Source: a virus
DNA length: 22,963 bases
Virus record (IMG/VR): IMGVR_UViG_3300046010_003841
Coordinates: 1-22,963 of that record
Strand: one strand, 5' to 3'
This document shows, one piece after another, positions 15,323-22,963 of this stretch. A program made the translations under genes and the position numbers. A model generated the notes under the pieces. It saw only the letters and a list, made by a program, of their open reading frames with translations. It was not told where the DNA came from and made no database searches. Numbering within the stretch: the first letter of the stretch is position 1; every line of letters begins with the position of its first letter.

Positions 15323-16129
15323 ATGGCTGATTACGACTGGTGGAAAGCGGTGTACGGCTCCGGCCCTGCATCGCAGGAATCGCTTGACGCCGCCGCCGGT
15401 AAGCGGGTTGGCAACGCCGACATCGCCTCAGCCTATCAGGCCCGCAAAGCGATGGGCGTATTCCAGAACGCTGCGAACCAGCAACAGTACGGCGGCCAGC
15501 AACAGTACGGTGGACGACAGCAGCCGCAAGCCAGGGGCGGAGTGTGGGATCAGGCGATGCCTGGGCAGATGGCAGACTTGGTTCAAGACCCGGCTAATCT
15601 TGGTCGCCAGATGCAAGGCGCTAGCCAGCAGATCGGGCAGGGACTGCAAGCCGCCGCTGACCGCATGACCGAGGCGGGCATTGGCCCGCTAGCACCGTAC
15701 AGTGAGAAGAATCCTGGCCCATACAACTACATGGGGCCTGCAATGTATGGCGGCGAGAGCCGCGAAAAACTGGAGAAACAAGCAATGGGACCGTTTTCTC
15801 AATTCTTTGGTGGTGGAGGCAGCCAGCCCGGCTTCGGCGGGCAGAGCCCAACGCCATACTACTACCCGCAAGGTGGCGGAATGTCCGTCCAGAACGGCGT
15901 CGGTGCGTTCGCGCCGTGGGACATGGATATCGAGAAGCAGAAGGCAATGGATGTGTACAAGCGACAGAAGTGGGATCAAGACGGCCCGATGCGTAGCCAA
16001 ATGCTACAGCAATACGCCCCACTGTGGTCGCAACTGTTCGGCGGTGGCGGCGGCGGGCAATACCGAGCACCGAACTATCGGCTCAACTTCGGCAACCAGC
16101 AAGCCTTTGGCCCACAGGCACCCGCATGA
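15323..16129 (+). CDS. Gly/Gln-rich unknown protein (268 aa)
   Basis: This is a low-complexity protein, first gene after the palindrome. The N-terminus (MADYDWWKAVYGSGP, then AAAGKRVGNADIASAYQARK) looks helical. Residues 53-64 are a tandem QQQYGG repeat. The middle has Gly-rich segments, and PFSQFFGG (157-164) and PLWSQLFGG (233-241) contain the [FL]FGG motif also found in two downstream genes. A short helix-rich stretch lies at about 200-235 (DIEKQKAMDVYKRQKWDQD). GGAG sits at 15312-15315 before ATG 15323. It overlaps the next gene by four bases (ATGA). Function is unknown. A virion or ejection protein is suggested by the position. Confidence 0.8.
   Translation: MADYDWWKAVYGSGPASQESLDAAAGKRVGNADIASAYQARKAMGVFQNAANQQQYGGQQQYGGRQQPQARGGVWDQAMPGQMADLVQDPANLGRQMQGASQQIGQGLQAAADRMTEAGIGPLAPYSEKNPGPYNYMGPAMYGGESREKLEKQAMGPFSQFFGGGGSQPGFGGQSPTPYYYPQGGGMSVQNGVGAFAPWDMDIEKQKAMDVYKRQKWDQDGPMRSQMLQQYAPLWSQLFGGGGGGQYRAPNYRLNFGNQQAFGPQAPA
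15479..15514 (+). repeat. Tandem 18-base repeat encoding QQQYGG twice
   Basis: Two adjacent 18-base units (15479-15496 and 15497-15514) differ at two bases and encode identical hexapeptides. They could expand or contract by slippage. Confidence 0.85.
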
Positions 16130-16572
16130 ACTATAACACCACGATCAGCAACGGACCAATCGCCCCAGGTTTCGGCGACCAGATAAACGCTGCTGGCCAA
16201 GGTGCGTCTGCACTGTGGGGCAACTTCATGCGTGGCATGCCAAAGTACGCTCAACAGCGAGCCAACGCCACACCAGGCGTACGTCAAGGCATGCAGAACC
16301 AAATGGGTATCAGCTACGGCAACGCGATGGCCAGCCAGCGGAACGATGCTAACCGAGCACTCAGCCAGCAAGAAGCCCAAGGTCAGTTCGCTCGCACGCA
16401 GGCTGGCGCTCAGCTTGGCGACCGCTACTTCGACGCGACCAGTGGATACAACAACGCGATGACGCAAGCGAATCGGCAGGCGATGATGACCAACCGGGAC
16501 AACATCCCGCAGTACATGCAGTTCATGAACCAGATGTTCCCTGATGTGTGGGGTCAGATGTTCAATGTATAA
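16126..16572 (+). CDS. Small Gln/Met/Asn-rich protein (148 aa)
   Basis: Several in-frame start codons lie upstream (as far back as 16024), but ATG 16126 (MNYNTTISNGPI) overlaps the previous TGA as ATGA, which is the pattern of this operon, so it is chosen. The composition is high in Gln, Asn, Ala and Met. Central helices are likely (NAMASQRNDANRALSQQEAQ and ARTQAGAQLGDRYFD), and the C-terminus (QFMNQMFPDVWGQMFNV) is amphipathic. The segment GASALWGNFMRG resembles LSQLWGNPRF in the next protein. No family is recognised. It sits upstream of two very large proteins and may be an internal virion component. Confidence 0.78.
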   Translation: MNYNTTISNGPIAPGFGDQINAAGQGASALWGNFMRGMPKYAQQRANATPGVRQGMQNQMGISYGNAMASQRNDANRALSQQEAQGQFARTQAGAQLGDRYFDATSGYNNAMTQANRQAMMTNRDNIPQYMQFMNQMFPDVWGQMFNV

Positions 16573-16987
16573 CTCGCCATTTAACTACACGCCGATATTC
16601 TCGCAGCAGTCGACCGATACCAACATCGGCAATGGACTGAGCCAACTGTGGGGTAATCCGCGTTTTCAATACAAGGCAACGACCAATCCGCAGAGCGGCT
16701 TCGCGGGCTCGATGGCCCCTGCGGCAAGTCAGTATGGTTCGGCGACAGCGAGTGCGCACATGGCTCGACCGACGATGGGAATGGCAGATCGGTTTGCCAA
16801 CGAGAACTTCCGCTTCCAGAACCAGAACGCTGGCGAAAACTGGGGTCTGAATCAGTACAGCCGTGACCTGCAGAATCGTCAGGTGCAGAATGACCCTGCC
16901 TGGGAGGCTCGCAAGCGTGCATCGGATGTGCAGATGATGCAGAACTATTTCAATCCGTTCGAGGCCCTCTTCGGAGGAATGAGCTAA
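16565..16987 (+). CDS. Small Asn/Gln-rich protein (140 aa)
   Basis: ATG 16565 (MYNSPFNYTPIF) overlaps the previous gene by 8 bases. An in-frame ATG at 16544 is possible but would put seven extra residues (MCGVRCS) on the front. The protein is rich in Asn, Gln, Ala and Phe, has LWGN like its upstream neighbour, a helix-rich stretch (NQYSRDLQNRQVQNDPAWEA) and ends PFEALFGGMS, matching the [FL]FGG motif in the block. GGAGG near its end serves as the ribosome site for the next gene. The family is unknown. Confidence 0.77.
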   Translation: MYNSPFNYTPIFSQQSTDTNIGNGLSQLWGNPRFQYKATTNPQSGFAGSMAPAASQYGSATASAHMARPTMGMADRFANENFRFQNQNAGENWGLNQYSRDLQNRQVQNDPAWEARKRASDVQMMQNYFNPFEALFGGMS

Positions 16988-19425
16988 TGCCAAATCCGCT
17001 TATGCAGTTTTTCGGCGGAGTCCCCGGACCAGAGCCGATGCAGCCTCGACCGTACCAGCCATTCCTCAATCCGCTTCCTGGCTATGAGATGACTGGCAGC
17101 GGACCCGGCATGCCCGATGATATTACTCGGCTGCTTGAAAACGCCATGAACGAGCGGTACAACCAGTCTGTTGCGCAGATTCCAGAAGCACCGGGGGATG
17201 ACCCGTATGTTCGCGGACCATTCTTGAATCCAATCGGCAGCTATGGCGCTGCGCCTCCAATGCCAAGCGGTCGCGGACTTGAAGGAGACGAGTTCACGCT
17301 GAACTTCCTTCGCTCGCTGCGAAACAAATATCCGCAGCCAACTGTTCCGCAGCAATTTCCAGTGCCAAACGTAGGGGTTGAAAAGGCATACAATCAACCC
17401 CAAGGTCCAGACCCAGCGTACGACCCGGATCGCGCAAAATGGTTCATTGAGAATGTCATCATGCGCCCGAGAGCGGACGAGCGTCCAGCGATGATTCGAA
17501 GTCCTGGTGAAATTCAAACTGGCCTCCAGGCTGGACCGTTAGAGCGACAGCATGTCCAGCCTGCGGTTGGCCCACTGATGAATGCTCTATCAGCGGGCAT
17601 GCCCGACAGGGGGCCTTCGTATGTTGACGACCAATCGCGGTCGCCGCAGCAACTGCCCGTCGGTCAACCCCGACTTCCATTCCGTCGCCAATACGACCAA
17701 GAGATGTATCTACGCGGCGAAGGCCCGACTCCAGGCGATGTTCAGGCTCCGTCGCCTCGCACGCCTACGGTTGCCTACCGTCAAGACGGCACTCCGTACA
17801 ACCTCGACCCGCGAGACACGCAGGCTATCACGCCGGAACTATTGGCCCTGGCGAAAGGCCCTGGCGTTATCCCTCGTCGTGGACTGGCAGAAGATACTGG
17901 CTACTACCGAGACGGCGACCCGATGACAGTGCAGCGAACCGGACCTGCCGGTGCAGCACTGTCGGTAAACTTCCCGTACGGTGGCCCGCCAGATATCTCG
18001 GACCCAGGACCGCAGAGCGGACTCGCCGCACTAGATCAACGACTTGCCGAGAATGATCGCGTCAAGGCGATGCTCGCTGGCCGACTGGCTAACTCCCCTG
18101 GCCAAGCCGCCGATGTGTCGTCAGTTTCTGGCCAAGCTGCCGGGTATGGCACTGGTTTCAACCGCCAACCAGAGCCCGCTCGCGTCAGTGAATCTGCGCG
18201 CACGCTAGGGCGTGGTGATGTGCAAGGTGATCGCAACGAGCGGTCGCGACGAGTGGCTGCTGCTGGTGGATGGGGTCCAGGCCCTAGCGGCGAACAGCCG
18301 AATCAAGTCAATCCGCTGATGAAGGAAGACAAGGACGCCTTGCTGGCGAGACTCAACAAACTCAACCCAGTGATGAACGGGACCACGCCTGACTACCTTA
18401 ACGACCGCCTTCGCCGCAGCGAGCCCGGCGCTGCATCGCAGTACATGGAGCAAGCTCAGGCATTGTCGGCTCTCGAAGGCAAGATGAATGAGCAAGAACG
18501 CCAGAAGCTCATCGCTGACCTGCGCGGCGACACGACCATCCGGCCTGCCGGTGCATCACCAACTGGCCGCGATGAGGCCAAGTTCCAGGAGTACAAAGAC
18601 AACTACTACCGCAATCGCAATGAGGCCCAAGGCCGCACCGCCACGTTCAATGTGATGCGAAACCTGCAACGACGCGGACTGCCGCCGAGTCAGGCTCTCG
18701 TGATCGCAGCGAATATGTTCCCGTCGACCGGCGATGTGGGCGTGAGTCCAAACTACCAGCCGACGATCCAAGGCAACCTGTCCGACCTTGCCAAGCAAGC
18801 TGGCGAGAACATGCTCGACCCGCAGGCTCGCCAGCGTAAGTTCGATGCCGAGCAGAAGGACAAAGATCGCGAACATGGCATGGCCGTGGCTACGCTGCAA
18901 GCAAATACTCGCGCTGACAACGAAGCCAAGGACGCTGACGCGAAGCTGTACCGAGACCTAGTTGTTCAAGAGGAAAGACTGAACGAGCAGATCGCAAATC
19001 CAGCCACCCCCGCTGGCGAGCTTGAGGTCTTGAAGCGAAGCCGCGACGAAAACAGAGCGGCACAGAACGCTGTGCGTGGTCGATTCTCTGGACAGAAACC
19101 AGCACCGACGCCAGCACCTGGACAGCCAGCACCGACACAGCCCGACACGTTCAACCCGAACCGCCCGATCTCGCAACAGTCGCCGCAGTACAATACGGCT
19201 ACCAACCTGCGTAACGCCAAGAACATTATGCAATTGACGCCGGAAGATGAGAAGACTCTCGACGGCCTGTACTCGACTGCGCCAGAGGTGTCCAATTGGT
19301 TGCCAGACAGCTTGGTGTCGTGGAGTGATAGCGATTACGACAAGGTGGCATCGCACATTGCGGCTGGCCTTGGCGATGATACACTGAAGCCGAAGGTCAT
19401 CGAGTGGCTCAAGAAGAAGAAGTAA
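16987..19425 (+). CDS. Large, mostly disordered protein (812 aa)
   Basis: The start overlaps the upstream stop (TAATG) and has GGAGG about eight bases upstream. The first 430 residues are Pro/Gly-rich and mainly disordered, opening with PLMQFFGG. Helical segments appear at about 430-500 (KDALLARLNKLNPVMN and MEQAQALSALEGKMNEQERQ) and 590-690 (DAEQKDKDREHGMAVATLQA, RDLVVQEERLNEQI). A Pro-rich linker (KPAPTPAPGQPAPTQPDTFN) leads to a small C-terminal domain ending in WLKKKK. There are no catalytic motifs. The stop TAA (19423-19425) is followed by 37 further open codons in the same frame. Its place before a giant protein suggests an internal virion or ejection role, by analogy with podoviruses only. 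Confidence 0.83.
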   Translation: MPNPLMQFFGGVPGPEPMQPRPYQPFLNPLPGYEMTGSGPGMPDDITRLLENAMNERYNQSVAQIPEAPGDDPYVRGPFLNPIGSYGAAPPMPSGRGLEGDEFTLNFLRSLRNKYPQPTVPQQFPVPNVGVEKAYNQPQGPDPAYDPDRAKWFIENVIMRPRADERPAMIRSPGEIQTGLQAGPLERQHVQPAVGPLMNALSAGMPDRGPSYVDDQSRSPQQLPVGQPRLPFRRQYDQEMYLRGEGPTPGDVQAPSPRTPTVAYRQDGTPYNLDPRDTQAITPELLALAKGPGVIPRRGLAEDTGYYRDGDPMTVQRTGPAGAALSVNFPYGGPPDISDPGPQSGLAALDQRLAENDRVKAMLAGRLANSPGQAADVSSVSGQAAGYGTGFNRQPEPARVSESARTLGRGDVQGDRNERSRRVAAAGGWGPGPSGEQPNQVNPLMKEDKDALLARLNKLNPVMNGTTPDYLNDRLRRSEPGAASQYMEQAQALSALEGKMNEQERQKLIADLRGDTTIRPAGASPTGRDEAKFQEYKDNYYRNRNEAQGRTATFNVMRNLQRRGLPPSQALVIAANMFPSTGDVGVSPNYQPTIQGNLSDLAKQAGENMLDPQARQRKFDAEQKDKDREHGMAVATLQANTRADNEAKDADAKLYRDLVVQEERLNEQIANPATPAGELEVLKRSRDENRAAQNAVRGRFSGQKPAPTPAPGQPAPTQPDTFNPNRPISQQSPQYNTATNLRNAKNIMQLTPEDEKTLDGLYSTAPEVSNWLPDSLVSWSDSDYDKVASHIAAGLGDDTLKPKVIEWLKKKK

Positions 19426-19539
19426 AATAGCACGCTAAGTCAAGTTGGCGGCTTGATTGCATCGGCAAATCAAGGGCTCGTAAACAACGTCGACCCGCAT
19501 CTACCTTCGTGGCTGAAACCTAATGCCCCTAAGAATTGA
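19426..19539 (+). other. In-frame open extension after the 812-aa stop (37 codons, then TGA)
   Basis: Beyond the TAA at 19423, the same frame stays open for 37 codons, reading NSTLSQVGGLIASANQGL and ending WLKPNAPKN, then stops with TGA at 19537. It fills the whole 97-base gap and overlaps the next ATG (19523) by 17 bases. No start codon with a good ribosome site lies in it. It may be a leader peptide, a readthrough tail, an ex-gene or chance. Confidence 0.35.
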
Positions 19540-22500
19540 CCCATTCACTGGCGCGTTGCAGAACATCCCAAACGCTGTGCGTATGAGCGACCTGGAGCCG
19601 CTGTCTGATCCAGAAATGGAACAGGCAATGAGCGACATGAGTCGCGAGCGCACAGGTGGACTGCAGTGGATTGGCGAAACTCTCGACAAGCCCGGCCGCG
19701 CCGTGCGCGGACTACTGTCGGGTCGACCAGAGGAACTGGCGAACCTCATCCCGTTCAGCGACACGCTCGGCATCACTGACCCACGGCAGGCTGTGTCCGG
19801 TCGTGACATGCTCGAAACCTGGGGCGCTCTCGGCGAGAACCAAGAGGGCCTTGACTGGGGCGATGTGGCTGGCTTCGGGGCAGAGGTTCTCACCGACCCA
19901 ACCAGCTGGTTCTCTCTAGGCGGCGCTGGCGCTGCACGCAACGCGCTCAAGGGCGGGGCGGCACTGACCCGCAACGGACTCATCGACGCTGTGCAGCAGG
20001 GCTCGCGCAAGCTGGTCAACTTCCACACGCCCGATGTGTTCGGCCTGCTGCCCGTCAAAGACCTGGGCGGAGTCGGCTCCGGTGACATGGCGGCTAAGGC
20101 ACTTGAGCTTGGCTACTACGGCAGCTACTCTCCGTACGCACGGCTACGTCAGGCGTTCTCGTCCACGCCGGGTGTCGTCGGCTCTGCGCCGAGCCAGCAC
20201 CGCATCCTCGACATCGCCGCTGACAACTCGCGTGCCGCCACTAACGACGCACTCAAGGCAGCCAAAGAGATCGGCAAGATCGGCGGAGTCGCAGAGCAGA
20301 AAGTGGCCGACGCCACTGAGCAACTGCTGGGCGATTACCAAGACATGGGCATGTCGCAGGCACTCAAGAATCACCTTGACGCCAACCCGAACAGCCCGGC
20401 ATTTGATATCCTCAAAGCCAAGGGAATCACGGACCCGCTGCAAGCTCCGCACCTGATGGGCGATGTGTTCGATGAGCTTGACCGCAGCCGCAAGTTCAAC
20501 TTCGAGTACCTCAAGAACCTCGACGACGAAGCGCAGAAGCTGGCCGAACAGATCGGAAAGTCTCGCGCGATCAACAACGCAACCATTGGCGAAGACATTT
20601 GGACTAAGCACTGGTACGACGACACCCTGCGCACATTGATCGAGTCGCAGTCGCAACTGACTAAGGATGAAGTCGCCAAGGTCATGACCAAGGCTGGCTT
20701 CGGCGATGGCTTTGACGACCTGCACGACGCCGTGTTCAATGTAGCATCGCAACAGCAGAACTACTTCAAGAAGATTCTGCCAGAACTTGAGGCTCTCGGC
20801 GTCAACGTCACTGAGCTAAAAGACCCGACCACTGGGTACGCGCCGCGGTACATTAACACCGCAGCGCCCGGCGTCAAGCGGTATGCGAAGCTCATCGACT
20901 CGCCGCATGCTGACTTCATGCTCGGACGCAACGACATTCTGCGCGGGCTCGGCAACACTCGTGTCATCAATGACATGACTCGGGACGCACTCATCACTGG
21001 GACCAAGAAGGTTAATAAAGCTGCCGCCGAGTACATTCGTCAGAAGTACGGACTCGGATACCTTAACCACTTCAAGGGACTTCAAGACCCCATCGGAGAT
21101 ATCGCTCGTGCCTCAAGCGACACGGCAGGATTTACGAAACTGGCAACGGACGAACTTATCAAAACGACTCCTTGGGCGAAGCAGGTTGCCGACGAAGGCG
21201 GAGATGTGCTCGGGGAATATCTGGCGAAAACCGGCCTTGCTAAGCCACTTAAAACAGATGCCGAAGTTGAGGTACTTGCCGAATACTTGGCTAAGCTTCC
21301 CAAAGACATCGTAAAAGATGGCATGTTCTCGCGTGGCATGATTAACGACACGCAGAAGTACATGCAGCAGGCGGCTCGCGTCAAGTCCGGCGCTGTCACC
21401 CTGCGCAAACTGCTCAAAGACCACGGTGACATCTCCCCGATCACTAAGCCCAAGAACGCCTGGGATGTGGCAGATGAGGCGATGGACGGTCGTGTGTCAC
21501 TGTTCGATACGTGGCGTAACGCCGGACTCACCGACGCTGGACTGGCTACGTTCGTCGCTGAGCACATGGGCAAGACACCCGACGATATCGCTGCGATCAT
21601 GGCAGACCCGACGCAGATCGCTGACCTCGTGGCCAAGGCTAAGACACTCGGCGTGTCGAAAGAAGTGTCGAAGCTGACCAAGCGGTTCATGGATTTCCAC
21701 GCTGACCCAGGCGTTAAAGGGGCGTTCGAGGAGGTCTTAGACGGACTGAACGCTGCCTGGAAGGGTGGCCAAACACTCGGCGTGCTCGTGCCACGCATGG
21801 CGTTCCACACTCGCAACCGGCTCGGCGGGGCGTTAGCCAACTTCCTCAACGGCGTGTTCACTCGCAAGTCCGAGAAGGCAGCCGAGGCACTGCACTTCCG
21901 TAAGGCTGTTGACTTTGGCGGAAAGAACAACGACGAGTGGCTACAGCTTGCACTCGACCACAATCTATTTGGTGTCGGCGGCGGCGGGGTATCGGCGGAT
22001 ATGGTCGGCCAGCTTGACTCCCCGGTAGCCTCTGTGCCACCGGGCATGTCGTCGCTCGGCGCTAAAGTGCAGGCGTTCATCAAGAACCCGTTCGGCGATG
22101 TGCTGCAAGATGTCAAAGAGACCTATGCACAGGGTGGGCTCAAGGGCGTGGCCAAGGGACTCACTGTCGGCGTCGAGCTTGAGAACGGTCGCAAGTCGCT
22201 GAACCTGAATCCGTTCGAGTTCGCGGGAGGCTTCAACCCACTGACCGGCAAGCGTGTCACGGAGACATCGAACATCGCCGGGCACACTGGGCAGCAGATC
22301 AACAACTACGTCGAATTCAAGAACCGCATGGCACCGTTCATGGCCATGGTTGAGGCAGGTATGGACCCAGCCGAGGCCGCGCGCCGTGTCGAAAAGATTC
22401 AGTTTAACTACCAGAACATGAGCCGATGGGAGAAGCGGTGGGCCAAGAAGATCATCCCGTTCTACGGGTTCATGCGGAAGAACGCCGAGGCACAGCTTGG

Positions 22501-22963
22501 CATGCTGCTTACCAATCCAGGCGGTCGGTCGGCACAGACCATCCGTGGCATCAACGACGCCCGCGATAGCGACGGTTCGTACGTCCCGAAGTATCTCGCC
22601 GAGTCGTTTGCCACCAAGCTGCCAGGATTCCTGCAAGGCCCCGACCCGAAGTCGTCTCGGTTCTTGTCGCTTAGCGGGCTCACGCCCACTGAGGAGTTCG
22701 CCAACCGACTCGTGTTCAACGCCAACGGCACGCCCGACGTACACCGCACGTTTGAGAAGATGGTCGGCAACCTGTCGGCACCGATCCAGGCAGCGTTCGA
22801 GCTACAGACCGGGCGTCAAGCGTGGTCTGGTCGCAAGCTGTCCGACCTGTACGAGGAACCGACCGGCAACCCGAACGCCAACTACTGGTTCTCGAAGACC
22901 CCGTACGCTGCGGCTTACCAGATGTTCACTGGCAACCCGCTGGTCGACGAGCGTAAGTCGTGC
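19523..22963 (+). CDS. Giant virion/ejection-like protein, partial (1147 aa visible, no stop in window)
   Basis: The frame is open from ATG 19523 to the window end. An in-frame TGA at 19514 closes the upstream side. The N-terminus contains PFSDTLGITDPRQAVSGRDM and GDVAGFGAEVLTDPTSWFSL, a region typical of very large phage structural proteins ('aGf..ei..DP'). Later are LVPRMAFHTRNRLGGALANF at about residue 755 and RWEKRWAKKIIPFYGFMRKN then AEAQLGMLLTNPG at about 969-1000, phrases that recur in large phage proteins with polyvalent-protein (LPD) type domains. The rest is mostly helical. No enzymatic motif was recognised in the visible part. It has no obvious ribosome binding site. By size and position it could be an ejection protein that crosses the host envelope, which is inference. 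Confidence 0.8.
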   Translation, partial: MPLRIDPFTGALQNIPNAVRMSDLEPLSDPEMEQAMSDMSRERTGGLQWIGETLDKPGRAVRGLLSGRPEELANLIPFSDTLGITDPRQAVSGRDMLETWGALGENQEGLDWGDVAGFGAEVLTDPTSWFSLGGAGAARNALKGGAALTRNGLIDAVQQGSRKLVNFHTPDVFGLLPVKDLGGVGSGDMAAKALELGYYGSYSPYARLRQAFSSTPGVVGSAPSQHRILDIAADNSRAATNDALKAAKEIGKIGGVAEQKVADATEQLLGDYQDMGMSQALKNHLDANPNSPAFDILKAKGITDPLQAPHLMGDVFDELDRSRKFNFEYLKNLDDEAQKLAEQIGKSRAINNATIGEDIWTKHWYDDTLRTLIESQSQLTKDEVAKVMTKAGFGDGFDDLHDAVFNVASQQQNYFKKILPELEALGVNVTELKDPTTGYAPRYINTAAPGVKRYAKLIDSPHADFMLGRNDILRGLGNTRVINDMTRDALITGTKKVNKAAAEYIRQKYGLGYLNHFKGLQDPIGDIARASSDTAGFTKLATDELIKTTPWAKQVADEGGDVLGEYLAKTGLAKPLKTDAEVEVLAEYLAKLPKDIVKDGMFSRGMINDTQKYMQQAARVKSGAVTLRKLLKDHGDISPITKPKNAWDVADEAMDGRVSLFDTWRNAGLTDAGLATFVAEHMGKTPDDIAAIMADPTQIADLVAKAKTLGVSKEVSKLTKRFMDFHADPGVKGAFEEVLDGLNAAWKGGQTLGVLVPRMAFHTRNRLGGALANFLNGVFTRKSEKAAEALHFRKAVDFGGKNNDEWLQLALDHNLFGVGGGGVSADMVGQLDSPVASVPPGMSSLGAKVQAFIKNPFGDVLQDVKETYAQGGLKGVAKGLTVGVELENGRKSLNLNPFEFAGGFNPLTGKRVTETSNIAGHTGQQINNYVEFKNRMAPFMAMVEAGMDPAEAARRVEKIQFNYQNMSRWEKRWAKKIIPFYGFMRKNAEAQLGMLLTNPGGRSAQTIRGINDARDSDGSYVPKYLAESFATKLPGFLQGPDPKSSRFLSLSGLTPTEEFANRLVFNANGTPDVHRTFEKMVGNLSAPIQAAFELQTGRQAWSGRKLSDLYEEPTGNPNANYWFSKTPYAAAYQMFTGNPLVDERKSC

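Noticed and set aside
16024-16125. Upstream in-frame extension of the 148-residue protein (34 extra residues)
   Set aside because: The extension (MVATVRRWRRRAIPS and onward) is an out-of-frame reading of the previous gene. The ATGA junction at 16126 gives the start expected in this operon.
21082-22116. 344-residue open frame on the minus strand
   Set aside because: It lies wholly inside the giant plus-strand gene, has a Ser/Pro/Ala-rich composition typical of an antisense shadow and lacks a ribosome site. The same applies to the minus frame at 19501-20088.
1-22963. tRNA genes, CRISPR arrays, insertion sequences, integrase or attachment sites
   Set aside because: None was visible by reading. 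Gaps between genes are at most 97 bases and contain no cloverleaf or repeat-spacer pattern.

Overview
The window is a densely packed, entirely plus-strand stretch of a tailed double-stranded DNA phage or prophage. Genes abut or overlap by a few bases (TGATG, TAATG and ATGA junctions recur). I see no tRNA, rRNA, CRISPR array, insertion sequence or convincing minus-strand gene. The only gaps longer than a few bases are 3060-3101, 15269-15322 and 19426-19522. The terminase, large portal, adaptor and nozzle set points to a short-tailed (podovirus-like) virus. Base composition looks GC-rich (mid to high 50s percent by eye, not computed) and the standard stop codons TAA, TAG and TGA are all used. 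The host cannot be read from the sequence.

Left end (1-6037), packaging and portal. A small putative terminase small subunit overlaps the terminase large subunit. The large subunit is interrupted exactly inside its Walker A motif by a 346-residue intein with a LAGLIDADG endonuclease. Its residues match the class 3 (W-C-T) splicing type. A 140-residue unknown protein, a 697-residue portal and a 166-residue unknown protein that overlaps the portal end by 89 bases follow.

Middle left (6037-9670), adhesin and decoration cassette. This holds a 487-residue fibre-like protein with internal duplications, a LamG-like lectin-fold protein, a small possible fibre-assembly protein, a two-copy beta-repeat protein and a 110-residue unknown. 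A recognisable major capsid or scaffolding protein, usual between portal and adaptor, is absent from this window.

Middle right (9670-15268), tail. A 383-residue head-tail adaptor is followed by a nozzle-type tail protein that appears to be encoded as two consecutive genes (111 and 784 residues), then a protein with two copies of a small domain on a glycine linker, and a 357-residue unknown.

Right end (15279-22963). A perfect 18-base palindrome lies in the first real gap and precedes a new block: three small Gly/Gln/Met/Asn-rich proteins, a mostly disordered 812-residue protein and a very large protein (at least 1147 residues, running off the window). Three of the first four share a short P-[FL]-x-x-[FL]-F-G-G motif. 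By position these may be internal virion or DNA-ejection proteins, but that is inference. The most unusual items are the class 3 intein in the terminase P-loop, the split nozzle, the missing capsid gene and a 37-codon open extension after the stop of the 812-residue gene.
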